Shown one piece after another: positions 47,274-61,538 of a stretch of 64,000 bases of DNA. The DNA is taken from positions 11,740,660-11,804,659 of the forward strand of contig CM053260.1 of NCBI GenBank assembly GCA_028583405.1, read 5' to 3'. The notes under the pieces were generated by a model. The model did not search any database. It worked only from the letters and a program-made list of their open reading frames with translations, and had not been told where the DNA came from. Both the position numbers and the translations under genes were made by a program. Origin of the DNA: Pogonophryne albipinna. Taxonomy: Eukaryota > Chordata > Actinopteri > Perciformes > Artedidraconidae. Numbering within the stretch: position 1 is the first letter of the stretch; every line of letters starts with the position of its first letter.

Positions 47274-47647
47274 TTGGTTTCATTAGTCCTGTGTGCATTT
47301 AGGTTCTGCGTTTTCTGTTAGTCTTTTTGAGATCCTTCTGTTAGGGTTGAGCGAAGCAGGCAGGACCCAAACGCAGATTTAACAGGAAATAGCCTACCTT
47401 TATTTAAAGGCTACAAGAAAAATACAGAGCTCTTCCCCGTGAACACAGTCAAAAACAAACAAGGATCTCACAAAGACTAACAGAAAACGCAGAACCTAAA
47501 TGCACACAGGACTAATGAATTCTGCTGAAACAAACAAGACACAGGGGGCTCAAGGTCAACACAATCAGCTAATCAGGTAGGGAACAGAGAGACAGGAAAC
47601 CAAAGACAGATCTAGACAAGACAAAACACAACACAGACAGATCGTGA

Positions 47648-47650
<3 letters not shown>
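47274..47650 (-). mobile_element. Solo LTR on the minus strand with an inverted foldback copy of its centre
   Basis: 47339-47650 read on the minus strand begins TGTCACGATCTGTCTGTG and ends CTCAACCCTAACA, with AATAAA; it is related to the LTR at 49630-50021. Just left, 47274-47337 is an inverted copy of its internal part (gcatttaggttctgcgtttt matches the complement at about 47463-47520). This creates a hairpin with arms of about 60 bp. No clean target duplication was found. Confidence 0.7.

Positions 47651-47702
<52 letters not shown>
47650..47702. repeat. (GT)n microsatellite
   Basis: About 26 GT units directly abutting the end of the solo LTR. Confidence 0.93.
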
Positions 47703-47710
<8 letters not shown>

Positions 47711-48015
47711 TGTGTGTCACTGCCAGTTAGTAGCTTGGGACCTTCCTTTTTGATGGGGTTTAATTGATAGGGTGGTTTAGTGTGAGTGCATTGACGTGGA
47801 CACACTGTGCTTCTTCACCTACATTTTGGTTCTTGCGCATTCACTTAAATCCTAAAAGCTTGGATCTTATATTTAAAACTAAGGTTATTACTACTTCTCA
47901 TTCTTCTAAATCTACTCTCTCTCTACTTCTCATACTCTCTACTCCTGTAATCTATTCATTCTATTTTCTCTCTATCCAAAACCTTTCCCCTCTCTGACCT
48001 CTCAAGGTTCTATTA

Positions 48016-48790
48016 TGGCGCGTTTCCACTGCAGCGGGTAGCTCGCTTTAAGCGTGCCGAGCCGTGCGGGGCCCGTTTTTGGTTGCGTTTCCACTTGGCC
48101 TAGTTTTGGCCCGGGGCTACTTTTTCACCTTTTTTCTGGCCCGACTAAATCGTGGTTCTAGGGCCAGGAACAACCAGGCTGAGTCGGGCTGAGTATGCAA
48201 AACTAGAGAGAGAATCGCTAGCAAGGGGGCTACAACTACAACAAGATGAACATATTTGACCGTGATTTAATTGTAATACACGTTTCAAAATGATGCCGAA
48301 GTAACAACATACTGATACCGGTAAGTAAAAACCATGAATTAATGCTTTGACAAGTCTGCAGACAGACGGCAGGCGAAAAACCCTTTTAAAATGAGTGTTT
48401 TCTAAACGGAGCTTGGCTAAGCTAACGTTATATATGCTCCGACCGTCCACACTCACAACAACGGCCTATACAGACATAAATAAACCAGCGACTGTATTCG
48501 CCATGACACAGGCAGTCTGTGGTTTGTACTTGTTTCACTTTTATCTAGTTTCTGAACAGATATGAAGAGCTGTGAGCTCTGAGTGCTAAGAGCTAACGGC
48601 TGTGTTGTTGTTTGGGGCGCTCATTGAAGATGACGTCACGGCTCCGCCTACACTGCGTTACTATAGTAACTACCCCAGTTCCTAAACTGTAATGGAAGCG
48701 CAGCATTAAAGTGAGCCGGGCCTAATAAGGCCTAACCAAACCGAGCGAGGCCGAGCGAGGCCGAGCGAGGCCTGCAGTGGAAACGCGCCA
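48016..48790. mobile_element. PIF/Harbinger-like MITE, 775 bp
   Basis: The ends TGGCGCGTTTCCACTGCAG and CTGCAGTGGAAACGCGCCA are perfect inverted repeats flanked by TTA (48013-48015, 48791-48793). The interior has no transposase; cgagcgaggc is repeated three times near the right end. Confidence 0.9.
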
Positions 48791-48839
48791 TTAGAGGGTA
48801 ACAGGTTGCAGAGACAGAGAGGCCTATTCCGGCCGGGGA

Positions 48840-49535
48840 GTGTTATGACAGTAGTCACAGCGTACCTCCTTACCTCTCACCTATTCCAATTAATTCCTCC
48901 TTCTGTCTGTCTGTACTCTCATGTTCCGATTAACCCAGCCTCACCCAAATGTTCTTTTTGTGTTTATATCTACGCCGGGATCCTGAATCGAGGCTGATCC
49001 TGTTGCTGTGGTCGTGTGTCCTGGATCCTCTATCCTGAGTCCTGATCTGAGTCCTAGACTTCGAGACGTGGCTGAACCTGTCTCTGCGGTCCTGCCTGAC
49101 TCTCATCATACTACTTCCCTGATGGCTCCCACAGGATTGTTGACATCCTCGTGGATTCATCTTCTTATTACAGACACATGCATTTCCTAACATTCGGTCT
49201 ATATGCTGTAAAATGTATTATCTCTTCGATTTACACACGGCATCTATTGCACGTCTGTCCGTCCTGGGAGAGGGATCCCTCCTCTGTTGCTCTCCCTGAG
49301 GTTTCTCCCATTTTCCCCCTTAAACTGTGGGTTTTCTGCGGAAGTTTTTCCTTGAACGATGTGAGGGTCTAAGGAGAGGGTGTCGTTTTCTCATACTGAT
49401 ATTCTGTACAAACTGTGCTGTTGTATTTGTTGTAAAGTGTCTTTATTGTAAAGTATTTTTATTGTATGTACAGCACTTTGGCTCGACCAAAAATCGTTTT
49501 AAAAATGTGCTATATAAATAAAACCTGATTTATTG
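48840..49535 (+). mobile_element. Teleost interspersed repeat with LINE-like 3' tail
   Basis: It contains the widespread fish block gggagagggatccctcctct, tgttgctctccctgaggttt and a 3' end gtgctatataaataaaacct at about 49507-49530. It has no usable reading frame. It is named only as a LINE-like tail; the exact family is not certain. Confidence 0.55.
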
Positions 49536-49629
49536 ATAGCTGCTGCGTCTCAAATCAAATGGAGAAGTTTGAGAAACAACAACATTCAGGCTAGTTTAGG
49601 TAAGCATTAACACTGGAAGCAGGAAGATC

Positions 49630-50021
49630 TGTCACAATCTGTCTGTGTTGTGTTTTGTCTTGTCTAGATCTGTCTTTGGTTTCCTGTTTTATTTTGAAAA
49701 GTGTACACCCCTGTCTTGCCTGTTGCTTCCTGTCTCTCTGTTCCCTACCTGATTACCTGATTGTGTTCACCTTGTGCCCCTGTGTTTTCTCCTCCCTCCT
49801 CACCTGTGTCTTGTTTGTGTGTTTAGTCTTGTGTGCATTTAAGTTCTGGTTTTTCTGTCTGTCGTTGTGAGATTATTGATGTTGTTGGAAGGATTTGTTC
49901 AGAGGGATTTTTATGTTTTGCCTTGCCTTATTTTACTTTGTTGCTAGTTCCGTAATAAAAGTATTTTGGATTTGGATATTCTGCATTTGGGTCCTGTGTA
50001 CCTTGCCCTCCAGCCGTGACA
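49630..50021 (+). mobile_element. Solo LTR with 5-bp TSD
   Basis: TGTCACAATCTGTCTGTG to CAGCCGTGACA, 392 bp, with AGATC duplicated at 49625-49629 and 50022-50026 and ataataaaag-type polyadenylation sequence near 49955. It is related to the LTRs at 47339-47650 and 62234-62338. Confidence 0.88.
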
Positions 50022-50026
50022 AGATC

Positions 50027-52984
50027 ATCTATCTTGGAAATACTGTATCCAAAGTTTGAAAGGGGGAACACACTAATCTGAAAGCGAATCTTTCAAAGAG
50101 TCAACAGATTATAACTTCTACATAGTTATGATAAACCGTATTATTTCATCAACATTTCTAAAACACCAAGGTCTCAACGTCACTTCATACCAGCGCAGTT
50201 AAACACAGCCAGAATAATTTTTCCTTGAGAGAAAGATACAGCTGGTGACCCACAGTGACTCTTTCTCTCCCTCCTGCTGCGGCTGTCTGTGTCACATACC
50301 GGCACCCTGAGGGCCAACATTCAAGGCCCTCAAGCACTACTTTATGTAAGATCCAAATGGCATGATTTTAACACACGTTGTATGCTTTACATACTGCATC
50401 CCAAATGATGCAGTATGTGAAGCATAGACAAACTCAAAACCGTGTCTGTTCTGTGCATTAAATGTGATATTTATATTTTTGTTTTATTTTATAAATATAT
50501 TGGTATTATTTGTTTTATTGGTTTAAGGTCCTGCCCCGCCTAAAGTTTTAATAGCTTAAGAGCATTAGTTCTTCTTTAATTATTTGTAGTGTAAGCCTGC
50601 ATTATTAGATTTGTTTTACCCCCTGGGGACAGCGGCAACAAGTTGAAAACACACAATTTGACCGATCACAAGTTATAAGTTAATATGGCAACTATTAACA
50701 CACCAATCTCCTTGAGTCGTGATTCAAGTCCAACATTAACCATTTTTACTCAGTTTTGGTCTCTCACTAACCCCTGAAGGAATATTTTAATTCTTCACTA
50801 TGTTAACCAGCAAATCACTTACCGTGTCTGTGCTGTTTTTTGTTGTTGTGGCACAAGGATGCTTTCAAATATAAGGTATAAGTTACAAGATTGTTAATGC
50901 ATGATCTTCCTTCGCCAAAGTGAGGCTGTACGGTGGCATTCGAGTTCAAAGAAACACAGCTGCTGTCACAGCTGAGGCAACAACACACTTCAAGTGTAAC
51001 GATAGGTTGTTGGGTTGTTGGTGTATGTCAACCCTGTCTCCTAAAAATTACGTTCCCACAGAACTAAACTGCATTCTCCATTACGTTTAGCTGTGTATGT
51101 ATTGTTTGTAATGATTGTTAACTAAATGTCACTTTGAGCCAAAACTACCATACACAAGAATATGTTTTCCCCATAGCCTGTCACTCTATTACATCATTTA
51201 AATAACAACATATGGAGGCATATTGTAATATATATTTTCAAACATTTATATTCAACTAATTTTACCTACTCATATATTTCATTTCCAAACATTTCCCTAT
51301 TCGACATTTAAATAATGTTTTGGTTTACTTTTGTACAGCTTTGTTTGGACTTTTTCTTTGCTGTAGGTCTATTTAATCATTTATTTCTGTGTACGTACAT
51401 TGACAGCACCAAAACATTTGACTACAATTCCTTTTATCTGTAGATATTCTTGGCAAACAAAGATGAGTTTGATTCTGATTAAGTCAAGCTAAACTTTTTT
51501 TCGTTTTACAACTAGTGCATTTTACTATGCAAGAGCTCATAGTACACTTTGTGGTAACTGGTATGTTAGGCTATGTATTAAAACTAACACTGAGTTAGAA
51601 AATTACATGAAAGAATAAACAGAGGGACATGGCATTTAAAAGCTGGTCGTATAACCCTAATATCACAATGAAGGATTAGTAATTGATTTGTTATGCTTTT
51701 GTTAGTATTTATGTATATACATGTATATATATGTTGCACCCATTAGAATGGTTTATATGTTTTTGTTATTTTGAACACTAGATGGCGTAATGAGGCAACA
51801 ACATATACTGATCTCCTGGAACAGGTGTGTTTGATTGTTCCTGGGAGAGCAATAGTTTTTTGACCGTGTCTGTGAACACTGTTTTTAAGCTAAAAACATT
51901 GTCGTACATGGATATTGCACGCGTTCAATTAGTTTACCCAGTTTAGCCAATCCCAGGTGATATTGAGTGGCATATATATATACACACGTTACTATTTATT
52001 TCACAGGTTAAAGTAAGACACACAGGAATGCCCGTCAAGGATTCAGAGGAACATAAACACATTTGTTCCAGTGCTTAAAATGTCCTACAGTTGTTTACTG
52101 TATGCATGTTTCCCTGACAAGTAACTTATTGTTGGTGTTGAGCCACAAAATCTGTTTCTCTCTTTTAAGGTTGAGGTTTGGGAGTATGGTTGAGCCTGAA
52201 CTCTCAGACACTGACACCACAGACTGTGGTTCATATCCAGTATGCTTTCTTAAACTTCACCAAGGTTTTCTCCTTACCTGCCCTTTGGATTTTTTTTTAA
52301 CCACAACCGCAACATTTCTTCTCTATTTTTGGGTCATATATGTTGTTTTGCAAGGTACTGACAAATGGCCTTTTCTGCTGTGCAGGCATAACAACTTGTT
52401 GGAAAAAGAGGAAATTGGAGTAGAGGTACAACAAAAACTGAAAAATGAGAAAGTCTTCCTCATGAGAATAAAGCAACGCAGACATTGCGTATGCAAAGTC
52501 ATACACATTTGACAGATGAAAAAACAAACACAGATGCAAATTATAAAATGTTCCTAATTGTGTGTGTCATTTCTCTCTCTAGCCACATGCAGCATTTGAC
52601 TTTGGATATAAGGTTTGAAATGTAACTTCCGGCTGTACATTTTATTATGCCAGATGTTTAATTTCATTGCATTTTTTTAATGGTATAGGCTTTCTGTGAT
52701 TGCATCCTTATGCTTGTATATTCACCTGTAATGAACAAAAACGTTTGACACTAACCATAGGTTCATGTGTCAATATACTATTTTGTCAGTCCTGCATATT
52801 ATTTTTGAGCCAACTCCAAAAACTTATTTTATGAGTTTTACAAAAAAAAGTACATTTCATCATGAAGTAACATTTACAAGAATGGCAATTGCAATATATC
52901 ATTTTAGTTTGCAGTTCTCCTCCATTTTTACAGCTTGTCCTTCTTTATCATCTTGTCCAGCAAAAGTATTTATGTTTCTGGTCT
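50027..52984. other. Intergenic, nothing firmly recognised
   Basis: About 3 kb of AT-rich sequence. The frame at 52140-52240 (SMVEPELSDTDTTDCGSYP) follows a pyrimidine tract ending ttttaag and might be an exon, but no homology or partner exon supports it. Confidence 0.35.
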
Positions 52985-53676
52985 GGGGCCTCATTTATAA
53001 CGCCTTGCGTAGGATTCACGTGGGAAGGTTGCTTACGTAGTACAAAGCAAAAAAAATAGGTACAGAAATGTTCCGACATTTTCCGATTCACAAAACATTG
53101 CGTACCGGCGAGGGAAGTGCGTACGGCATTTCCTACGCCTGTTTCCCTTTGTAAATCACAATCGACTCGAAATGCGGCGCAGCTTTAGCGGGCTTGACGT
53201 AACGCCCATATTTGCCTATAAATAGTCAAAGAAACGCCCATTCATTTTGACTGACTGCATGAAGAAGATCACAGCAAATGACGACAGAACAGCTAAAAAA
53301 GACATCTTACACCGTGTCAGATTTTGGTTATTTTGGGGAGGTTGAGATAAATCCAGCCTGTCCTCCTACAAAAAACGACCAAATAGGTCGATTATTTAAG
53401 CAGCTTAGATTACGACCCATAGCCACGTTTTAAAGTGTAGCACCTCTAGTGGTCGTGTAAGAAACAACATGCTCCCGCTTATTCGTTTATTCACAAATAA
53501 CTCTCTGGAAAATCCTAAATTGTAGAATAGTTTGGCCATTAAAATGCTTTTTGATTAGATTTCTACCGAGAAGTGTATATTGTACTTTTAGAATCCCCGT
53601 CCAGTGGATGTGTAGGATCTATAGTTTGATAGATATTTACGAAGATGATCTGGGGCCTCATTTATAAAGGGATATA
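52985..53676 (+). mobile_element. Two partial elements starting GGGGCCTCATTTATAA
   Basis: The same terminus, tctggggcctcatttataa, occurs in the same orientation at about 52982-53000 and 53649-53667. The second copy is cut after about 25 bases by the chromovirus at 53677. The first contains a GC-rich patch (53090-53230) with agggaagtgcgtacggcat. It is probably a PIF/Harbinger-type MITE family; the right ends were not found. Confidence 0.45.
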
Positions 53677-54100
53677 TGTTAGGAACCTTGACTCAATAGC
53701 TTGGACTCAAATGCACGACCCAGAGACAAAAAGGTTTGAAGAAAAAAAAATAGTCTTTACTTGCAAAAAACAAAATCACTCTTTTAGAGGAAATAACAAA
53801 CTGACAAAACGTAAAGCGCTCTCGTGGAGGGTAAAAGGCAAAACACTGACTTTCATTAAACAATGGCTTAGATCTTACTTCTTGGAGCAATGAACAAGAC
53901 GAACCGACAACTAACAAGGGGAGACAGGACAATATATACATGAGGTAAGTGGGCACAGGTGGAAACAATCAGGGGCGGGGCAGACACTGACGATGGCGGG
54001 AAATTGAACCAGAGCAGGAAGTAAAGGGACCTGGAATGAGACAAGGTGAGTACAAAATAAAACAGGAAGTGGAACATACACTAAACTAACATGACAAAAC

Positions 54101-57100
54101 TTAACATAATTGACGGGACACAACAGTACCCCCCCTTCTAGGGCCGACTCCTGACGGCCCAGGCTGCTCCGGGTGACGATCATAGAAGTCACTGATGAGT
54201 GTCTTGTCCACAATGAACGTTGAGGAGACCCAACAACGTTCCTCAGTGCCGTAACCCTCCCAATCAACCAAGAATTGTCGTCCTCGGCCCCGTTTGCGGA
54301 CCGCCAGAAGTCTCCTAACTGTGTACACCGGGCCACCTTCAATGATCCGGGGTGGTGGAGGGGGCTTGGAGGCGGGAACCAGAGTGCTCTCTCGAACTGG
54401 CTTGAGTTTGCTCACGTGAAACGTGGGATGGACCCTCAAAGATCTGGGGAGTTTGAGGCGCACAGAGACAGGGTTAATGACTCTTGAACTTGGGAAAGGA
54501 CCCACAAACCTCGGTGCCAACTTCTTGGAGTGAACGTGTAGGGGTAGATCCTTGGTGGAGAGCCAGACTTTCTGGCCCGCCCTGTAGAGGGGAGCCGCAC
54601 GCCGGTGACGATCCGCCGCTGACTTCATCCGAGTCGAGGTCCGGAGTAGCGCCTGCCGAGCACCGGCCCAAACCCGCCGACAGCGTCGGACCATGGCATG
54701 CACGGATGGAACCTTGACTTCTTCCTCATTAGCAGGGAAGAGAGGAGGCTGGTACCCATTAGCACACTGGAAAGGGAAAAGACCCGTGGCAGCTGAGGGG
54801 AGAGTGTTGTGGGCATACTCTATCCAGGTAAGGTGGTCGCTCCAAGTGGTCTGCTTCTGGGACACGAGGCACCTGAGGCATGTTTCGAGGTCTTGGTTCA
54901 GGCGCTCTGTCTGACCGTTGGACTGCGGGTGGTAACCGGAAAATAAGCTGACGGTGGCGCCGAGGAGCTGGCAAAACTCCTTCCAGAAGTTGGAAATGAA
55001 CTGTGGTCCTCTGTCGGAAACTATGTCACTGGGGAAACCATGGATTCTGAACACGTGAGTTAACATGACCTCTGCCGTCTTCTTGGCAGAGGGAAGTTTC
55101 AGCAGAGGAATGAAATGTGCCATCTTTGAGAAACGGTCCACCACCGTCAGGACGGTAGTGTTACCTTTGGAGGGCGGTAGTCCAGTCACAAAGTCCATGG
55201 AGATGTGCGACCATGGTCGCTGAGGCACTGGGAGGGGCTGGAGAAGACCCATCTGGGCCCGGGACGAGGTCTTATTCCGGGCACACACTGGACAGGCCGC
55301 CACGTACTCGGAGACCTCTTTTTTCATGGCCGGCCAACAGAACCGCTGCTTTATGGCAAACATTGTTCGTCGGACACCCGGATGGCATGTGAGCCCAGTG
55401 GATTACCTGAGAGCGTAAAGACACAGGGACAAACAAGCGGTTGCCTGGACACTCGCTGGGTGCCGGGCTCACAACATTCGCCTGCTTCACATCTGTTTCT
55501 ATCTGCCATGTTACCGACCCAACCACACAGTTCAGTGGAAGGATTGATACTGGTTCCTTGGCATTAGGTTCAGGCTCAAAGAGACGAGACAGTGTGTCTG
55601 GCTTACGGTTTTGTGTACCGGGCCGAAAAGACAATATGAAGTTAAATCTGCTGAAGAACAGCGTCCACCGGGCCTGACGTGAATTTAGTCGCTTGGCTTT
55701 CCTAACATATTCTAAATTCTTGTAGTCAGTCCAAACAAGAAATGGTTGCTCCGCCCCTTCTAGCCAGTGTCTCCACTCCTCCAAAGCTGCTTTGACAGCT
55801 AGTAACTCCTTGTTCCCCACATCATAATTTTTTTCAGCTGAGGTCAACTTACACGATAGATAGGCACAGGGGTGCATCCTGTTATCCTCGGAGGATCTCT
55901 GGGACAACACAGCCCCGATGCCCTCGTTGGATGCGTCAACCTCAACCACAAACTGTCTCTGGGGATCCGGAACAGTGAGTACAGGTGTCGTGGTGAATCT
56001 CTTCTTGAGGCATTGGAAGGCGGACTCGGCGGTCCACTGAAAGGAGACTTTAGAGGAGGTGAGAACATGCAAAGGTGCGGCTACAGAACTGAAGTTGCGT
56101 ATAAACTTCCGATAAAAGTTGGCAAACCCCAGGAATTGCTGAACCTTTTTGCTGCTATCCAGAGTGGGCCAGTTGGCCACCGCACTGACCTTGGATGGAT
56201 CCATCTGCACCTGATTGGCGGTGACAATATAGCCCAGAAAGGAGACAGTGGTTGCATGGAAGTCGCACTTTTCAGCTTTCACATACAACTGATTCTCAAG
56301 AAGCTTCTGGAGAACTTGGCGGACATGCATGACATGAGACTGACTATCTGGGGAGAAAATCAAAATATCATCCAGATACACGAAAACAGAAACATTCAAA
56401 TACTCTCTCAAAATGTCATTTACCATGGCCTGAAATACAGCAGGAGCATTACATAGTCCAAAAGGCATGACCCGATATTCATAATGTCCGCTTGGGGTGT
56501 TGAACCCCGTTTTCCACTCGTCTCCCTCTCTAATCCTGACTAGGTGGTAAGCATTCCTAAGATCGAGTTTGGTAAAAACTTTAGCTGTTTGAAGCAGTTC
56601 AAATGCTGAAGACATCAGCGGGAGTGGGTGGCGGTTCTTAACAGTTATTTTGTTCAATGGGCTGTAGTCAATGCATGGCCTGAGCGACCCATCCTTCTTA
56701 CCCACAAAGAAGAATCCTGCACCAGCAGGTGACGAAGAGGGACGGATTATCCCCGTTTTCAACGAGGAGGAGATGTAATCGTCCATGGCCGCACGCTCCG
56801 GTCCCGAGATGGAAAATAAGCGCCCCCTAGGGATGGGTGCGCCAGGCAGCAGGTCGATGGCACAGTCAAAAGGACGATGAGGAGGCAGTGACAGAGCTTT
56901 GGTTTTTATTAAAAACCTCCTTAAGGTCATAGTAGCATGAGGGGACCTTGGAAAGGTCAGGAAAATCGGAGCTTCTAACCGAAACTGCAACAGTTTGTGG
57001 GACTCTACAGGACTGTTCACAATTTCCTCCCCATCCCTTAATTTGTCCTGAACCCCAATCAATCTGTGGGTTATGTATCTTTAGCCAAGGAAACTCCAAA

Positions 57101-58469
57101 ATCAGTGGATGTTGTGCTGAATTGAATAGATGAAACTGCATTATTTCTACATGTTTTTATCAATTGTTACTTGAATGGGTTCCGTACAATCAGTTACTTT
57201 GCACATTAGTCTGCCATCTAGGGCGCTGGCATTGACAGGATGCTTGAGAGGGACAGTCTTAATATTAAGGGGTTTAGCTAAACCCCAGTCTATGAGGCTT
57301 TCATCAGCCCCAGAGTCAATTAGCGCCCCCAGAGTATGTGTCTGACTGTTAGCTGTGACTTTAAGTGTGCGAGGAGGATAGTTAGAGGACATCTTGCTCA
57401 CCAACGCCCTCCTTATGGTTGGTGAGCATGCCCTTTTCCCGGGCATGCTGCCTGCTGGTGACCCGATTGGCCACAGTAAAAGCAGCATCCCTCCTGCAGG
57501 CGGCGCCGTCTTTCCTCTGGAGAAATCCTTGTTCTCCCGAGCTGCATTGGCTCCTCCGGTGCCTGTGATGGCGCTGTTCCTGCTGGGCCTGATGAAGAGT
57601 GAAACAAGGGATCCCATGAAGGCTGCTTATCCAGAGAGCGCCCCTGGTGGCTTGGATGTCTTGTTGCAGTTCGGCGCCGTTCTCTCTCTTTCTCTGAGGC
57701 GGTTATCAACTCGGATAGACATGGAAATCAGCGATTCCAGGTCTTGTGGTAGTTCTAGTGGAGCCAGGTGGTCTTTGATGGTTTCAGAGAGTCCATTCCG
57801 GAAAGCGTCTATTAATGCTGGGGTGTTCCAGCCACTGTCTATGGCACGGAACTCTATGGCATAATCTAACACTGGCCGTGGGTGCTGTTTGAGCTGCATG
57901 AGTACACGGGTGGCCTCAGCGGCAGGTGAGGTAAGATCAAAAATCCTGCTCATAGTGTCTTTGAATGCTGTGAAAGATCTACATATACTGGAGTCTCTTG
58001 ACCACTCCGCAGTGGCCCATGCGGCAGCTCTGCCAGTTAAATGGGAGACCATAAATGCTATTTTAGCCTCATCTGACACAAAGGCAGCTGGGTTAAGTTT
58101 GTAGTGCAGGTCACACTGGACTAGGAAGGTTCTGCAGTTGCCAGATTCACCTGAATATTTCTCTGGCGATGCCAACCGCAGTGGGACAGGATAGAAACTG
58201 ACCTCGGCCTGATTAGCAGCAGGATTAGCATCAGGTGGCGTAGCAGAAATCGGAGCTGTAGAAGTTGTCTCTAGATGAGTGAGGACTCTGTGGAGCTGTT
58301 CTGCCAGCTGGTTCACCTGCGACGTGACAGAGGTTTGGAAATCCTCCTGGCGATCTGAAAGGTCGTTCACTCCATGGCTAATGGTTTTTAGCTGCTCCTG
58401 GTGCTGATAGATGATGTTTCCCTGTTCAGACAGGGCAGTCTGGAGCGTCTTGGGGTCGGCTGAGTCCAT
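54101..58469 (-). pseudogene. Gag-Pol of the second chromovirus, disrupted
   Basis: Five or six overlapping frames make up the polyprotein. 58469-57627: Gag start MDSADPKTLQTALSEQGN. 57709-57413: zinc knuckle [14 protein letters not shown]. 57617-57147: protease LIDSGADESLID. 57141-56866 and 57062-55272: reverse transcriptase with [13 protein letters not shown] and YLDDILIF, and RNase H with VEVDASNEG. 55363-54101: integrase ([22 protein letters not shown]) and chromodomain ([14 protein letters not shown]). Catalytic motifs survive inside the pieces. The protein is close to that of 40641-45008. It is non-functional as read; the breaks could be decay or indel-type sequencing errors. Confidence 0.9.
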
Positions 58470-58473
58470 ATTG

Positions 58474-58483
58474 GTCGGTTCGT
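58474..58483 (-). other. Self-complementary primer site of the second chromovirus
   Basis: On the minus strand ACGAACCGAC lies two bases inside the 5' LTR end and is the exact reverse complement of GTCGGTTCGT within the LTR (plus 58708-58717, also 53899-53908). The gag ATG follows 16 bases after the LTR. It has the same architecture as the intact element but a different sequence. Confidence 0.7.
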
Positions 58484-58934
58484 TCTGTTAGGAACCTTGA
58501 CTCAATAGCTTGGAGGACTCAAATGCACGACCCAGAGACAAAAAGGTTTGAAGAAAAAATAGTCTTTACTTGCAAAAAACAAAATCACTCTTTTAGAGGA
58601 AATAACAAACTGACAAAACGTAAAGCTCTCTCGTGGAGGGTAAAAGGCAAAACACTGACTTTCATTAAACAATGGCTTAGATCTTACTTCTTGGAGCAAT
58701 GAACAAGACGAACCGACAACTAACAAGGGGAGACAGGACAATATATACATGAGGTAAGTGGGCACAGGTGGAAACAATCAGGGGCGGGGCAGACACTGAC
58801 GATGGCGGGAAAAGGAACCAGAGCAGGAAGTAAAGGGACCTGGAATGAGACAAGGTGAGTACAAAATAAAACAGGAAGTGGAACATACACTAAACTAACA
58901 TGACAAAACTTAACATAATTGACGGGACACAACA

Positions 58935-60291
<1,357 letters not shown>

Positions 60292-60937
60292 CCATGCTGA
60301 ATTGGTTTCTATTGGTTTCCAAGGAAATCATGGTTAGATCAGTCTCAGTGGCCCCTCCTCACAGAAAACCCATTTTACTCAACTTATTCTTTGAGAGGGG
60401 CTGGTATTTTTTTTCAGTCAGAAGAGGAAACACTTCAGTTACTCAGGGTAGAGTCTGCATCTTTCAGGTTTGGATTTGACAAATGTTATACTATGTTTAA
60501 TTAAAGTTCAGCTCATGGGAATCTTTGCATCGGTTATTTAGAAAGTAGAATCTGTAAACAGTATCTGTTCACCATGTGTACATTAGCATTGACATTGTAA
60601 CACATTAGCTTTTAACTGTACTGCTGCGCCTACAGCCTCACAGAGCCTATTTTATATACATTTATAATAATATAATAATATATATATATATATAATATAA
60701 ATATATATTTAAATAGAATATCTATTGTGTGGCAAGTGGGGTGCAGCTTATTTAACGCCTTGTTTAAGGTCTATTATTTAACATGGCATCTATATACAAT
60801 TCACTAAATAATTAATGTTGAGTGAAACCTGACAGTAGGCCTATTAAAGAGAAAACTTATATGTAAACATTTTTACTACAATGTAGTACAGCTTCATTTC
60901 TTACTAATATTCATTACCTGATTACTAAAAGGTTAAA

Positions 60938-61133
60938 ATGGACCAATCGCAAAACTCACAGCTGAAACTAAATCTGATGACCCTTGGGACCAAACCAGAC
61001 CCAACCCAATCCAAACCTCGGGAGAGGGAACAGTGGGACAGCAAGATTGAGTTCATCCTGGCAGTGGCCGGTCACATTGTTGGTCTGGGAAACGTCTGGA
61101 GGTTTCCTTACCTTTGCTACAAAAATGGAGGAG
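60938..61133 (+). CDS. SLC6 GABA-type transporter gene B, exon 1 (N-terminus, TM1)
   Basis: ATG 60938 (context ttaaaATGg), to donor gtaaat at 61134; 196 nt leaving one base of a Gly codon. It reads [20 protein letters not shown], then [20 protein letters not shown] and [17 protein letters not shown]. The TM1 sodium/substrate motif is intact. His precedes IVGLGNVW where gene A has Gln and the human GAT2 I recall has Glu. It is a plasma-membrane Na+/Cl- coupled carrier of small amino-acid-like solutes, by family. Confidence 0.95.
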
Positions 61134-61403
61134 GTAAATCTTTATTGTTCCGGCCAGGTGTGCATCATGTGCAAATATTATGTTGTAGCCTGCCTTGGAA
61201 GGGATTATGACTACATTTAGTTAATAATTGGTTTGTCAGAATTTAATTAAAGTGCTGCGGTAGAAATCCTACAACTCTGTCAGTACTTTTATAAAGTTAC
61301 TATGATTTCTGAAGTGTCTTCTCACAACATCATTATTGAATGTTCTCAAAAGTATGAAAGTGTTTCAATACTTTAACAACGATATCTCATTTTTATTTTA
61401 AAG

Positions 61404-61538
61404 GGGTTTTCTTCATACCTTATGTTTTGTTCTTGTTCACCTGTGGCATCCCACTCTTCTTCCTGGAGACATCTCTGGGCCAGTACACCAGTCAGGGTGG
61501 AATAACATGTTGGAGGAAAATATGTCCTCTTTTTGAAG
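61404..61538 (+). CDS. SLC6 GABA-type transporter gene B, exon 2 (TM2)
   Basis: 135 nt between acceptor tttaaag and donor gtacaag. It reads [20 protein letters not shown], then [20 protein letters not shown] and PLFEG. Its length and phase equal gene A exon 2. Confidence 0.95.

Larger units (their letters stand above)
53677..58934 (-). mobile_element. Second Ty3/gypsy chromovirus, frameshifted
   Basis: 449-bp LTRs at 53677-54125 and 58486-58934, with ATATA duplicated on both sides. On the minus strand the order is LTR, primer site, gag, protease, reverse transcriptase, RNase H, integrase, chromodomain, LTR. The LTRs differ by about three substitutions and two 3-bp indels, yet the coding region carries about five single-base frame breaks (near 57.69, 57.41, 57.14, 56.93 and 55.38 kb). 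A polypurine run (ccccccc on plus at 54129-54135) precedes the 3' LTR. Confidence 0.93.

Noticed and set aside
47569..47805. 78-codon minus-strand frame with a poly-TH run
   Set aside because: Created by the GT microsatellite and LTR sequence.
52063..52512. 149-codon plus-strand frame
   Set aside because: Mixed low-complexity text without a recognisable domain; possible short exon inside but no support.
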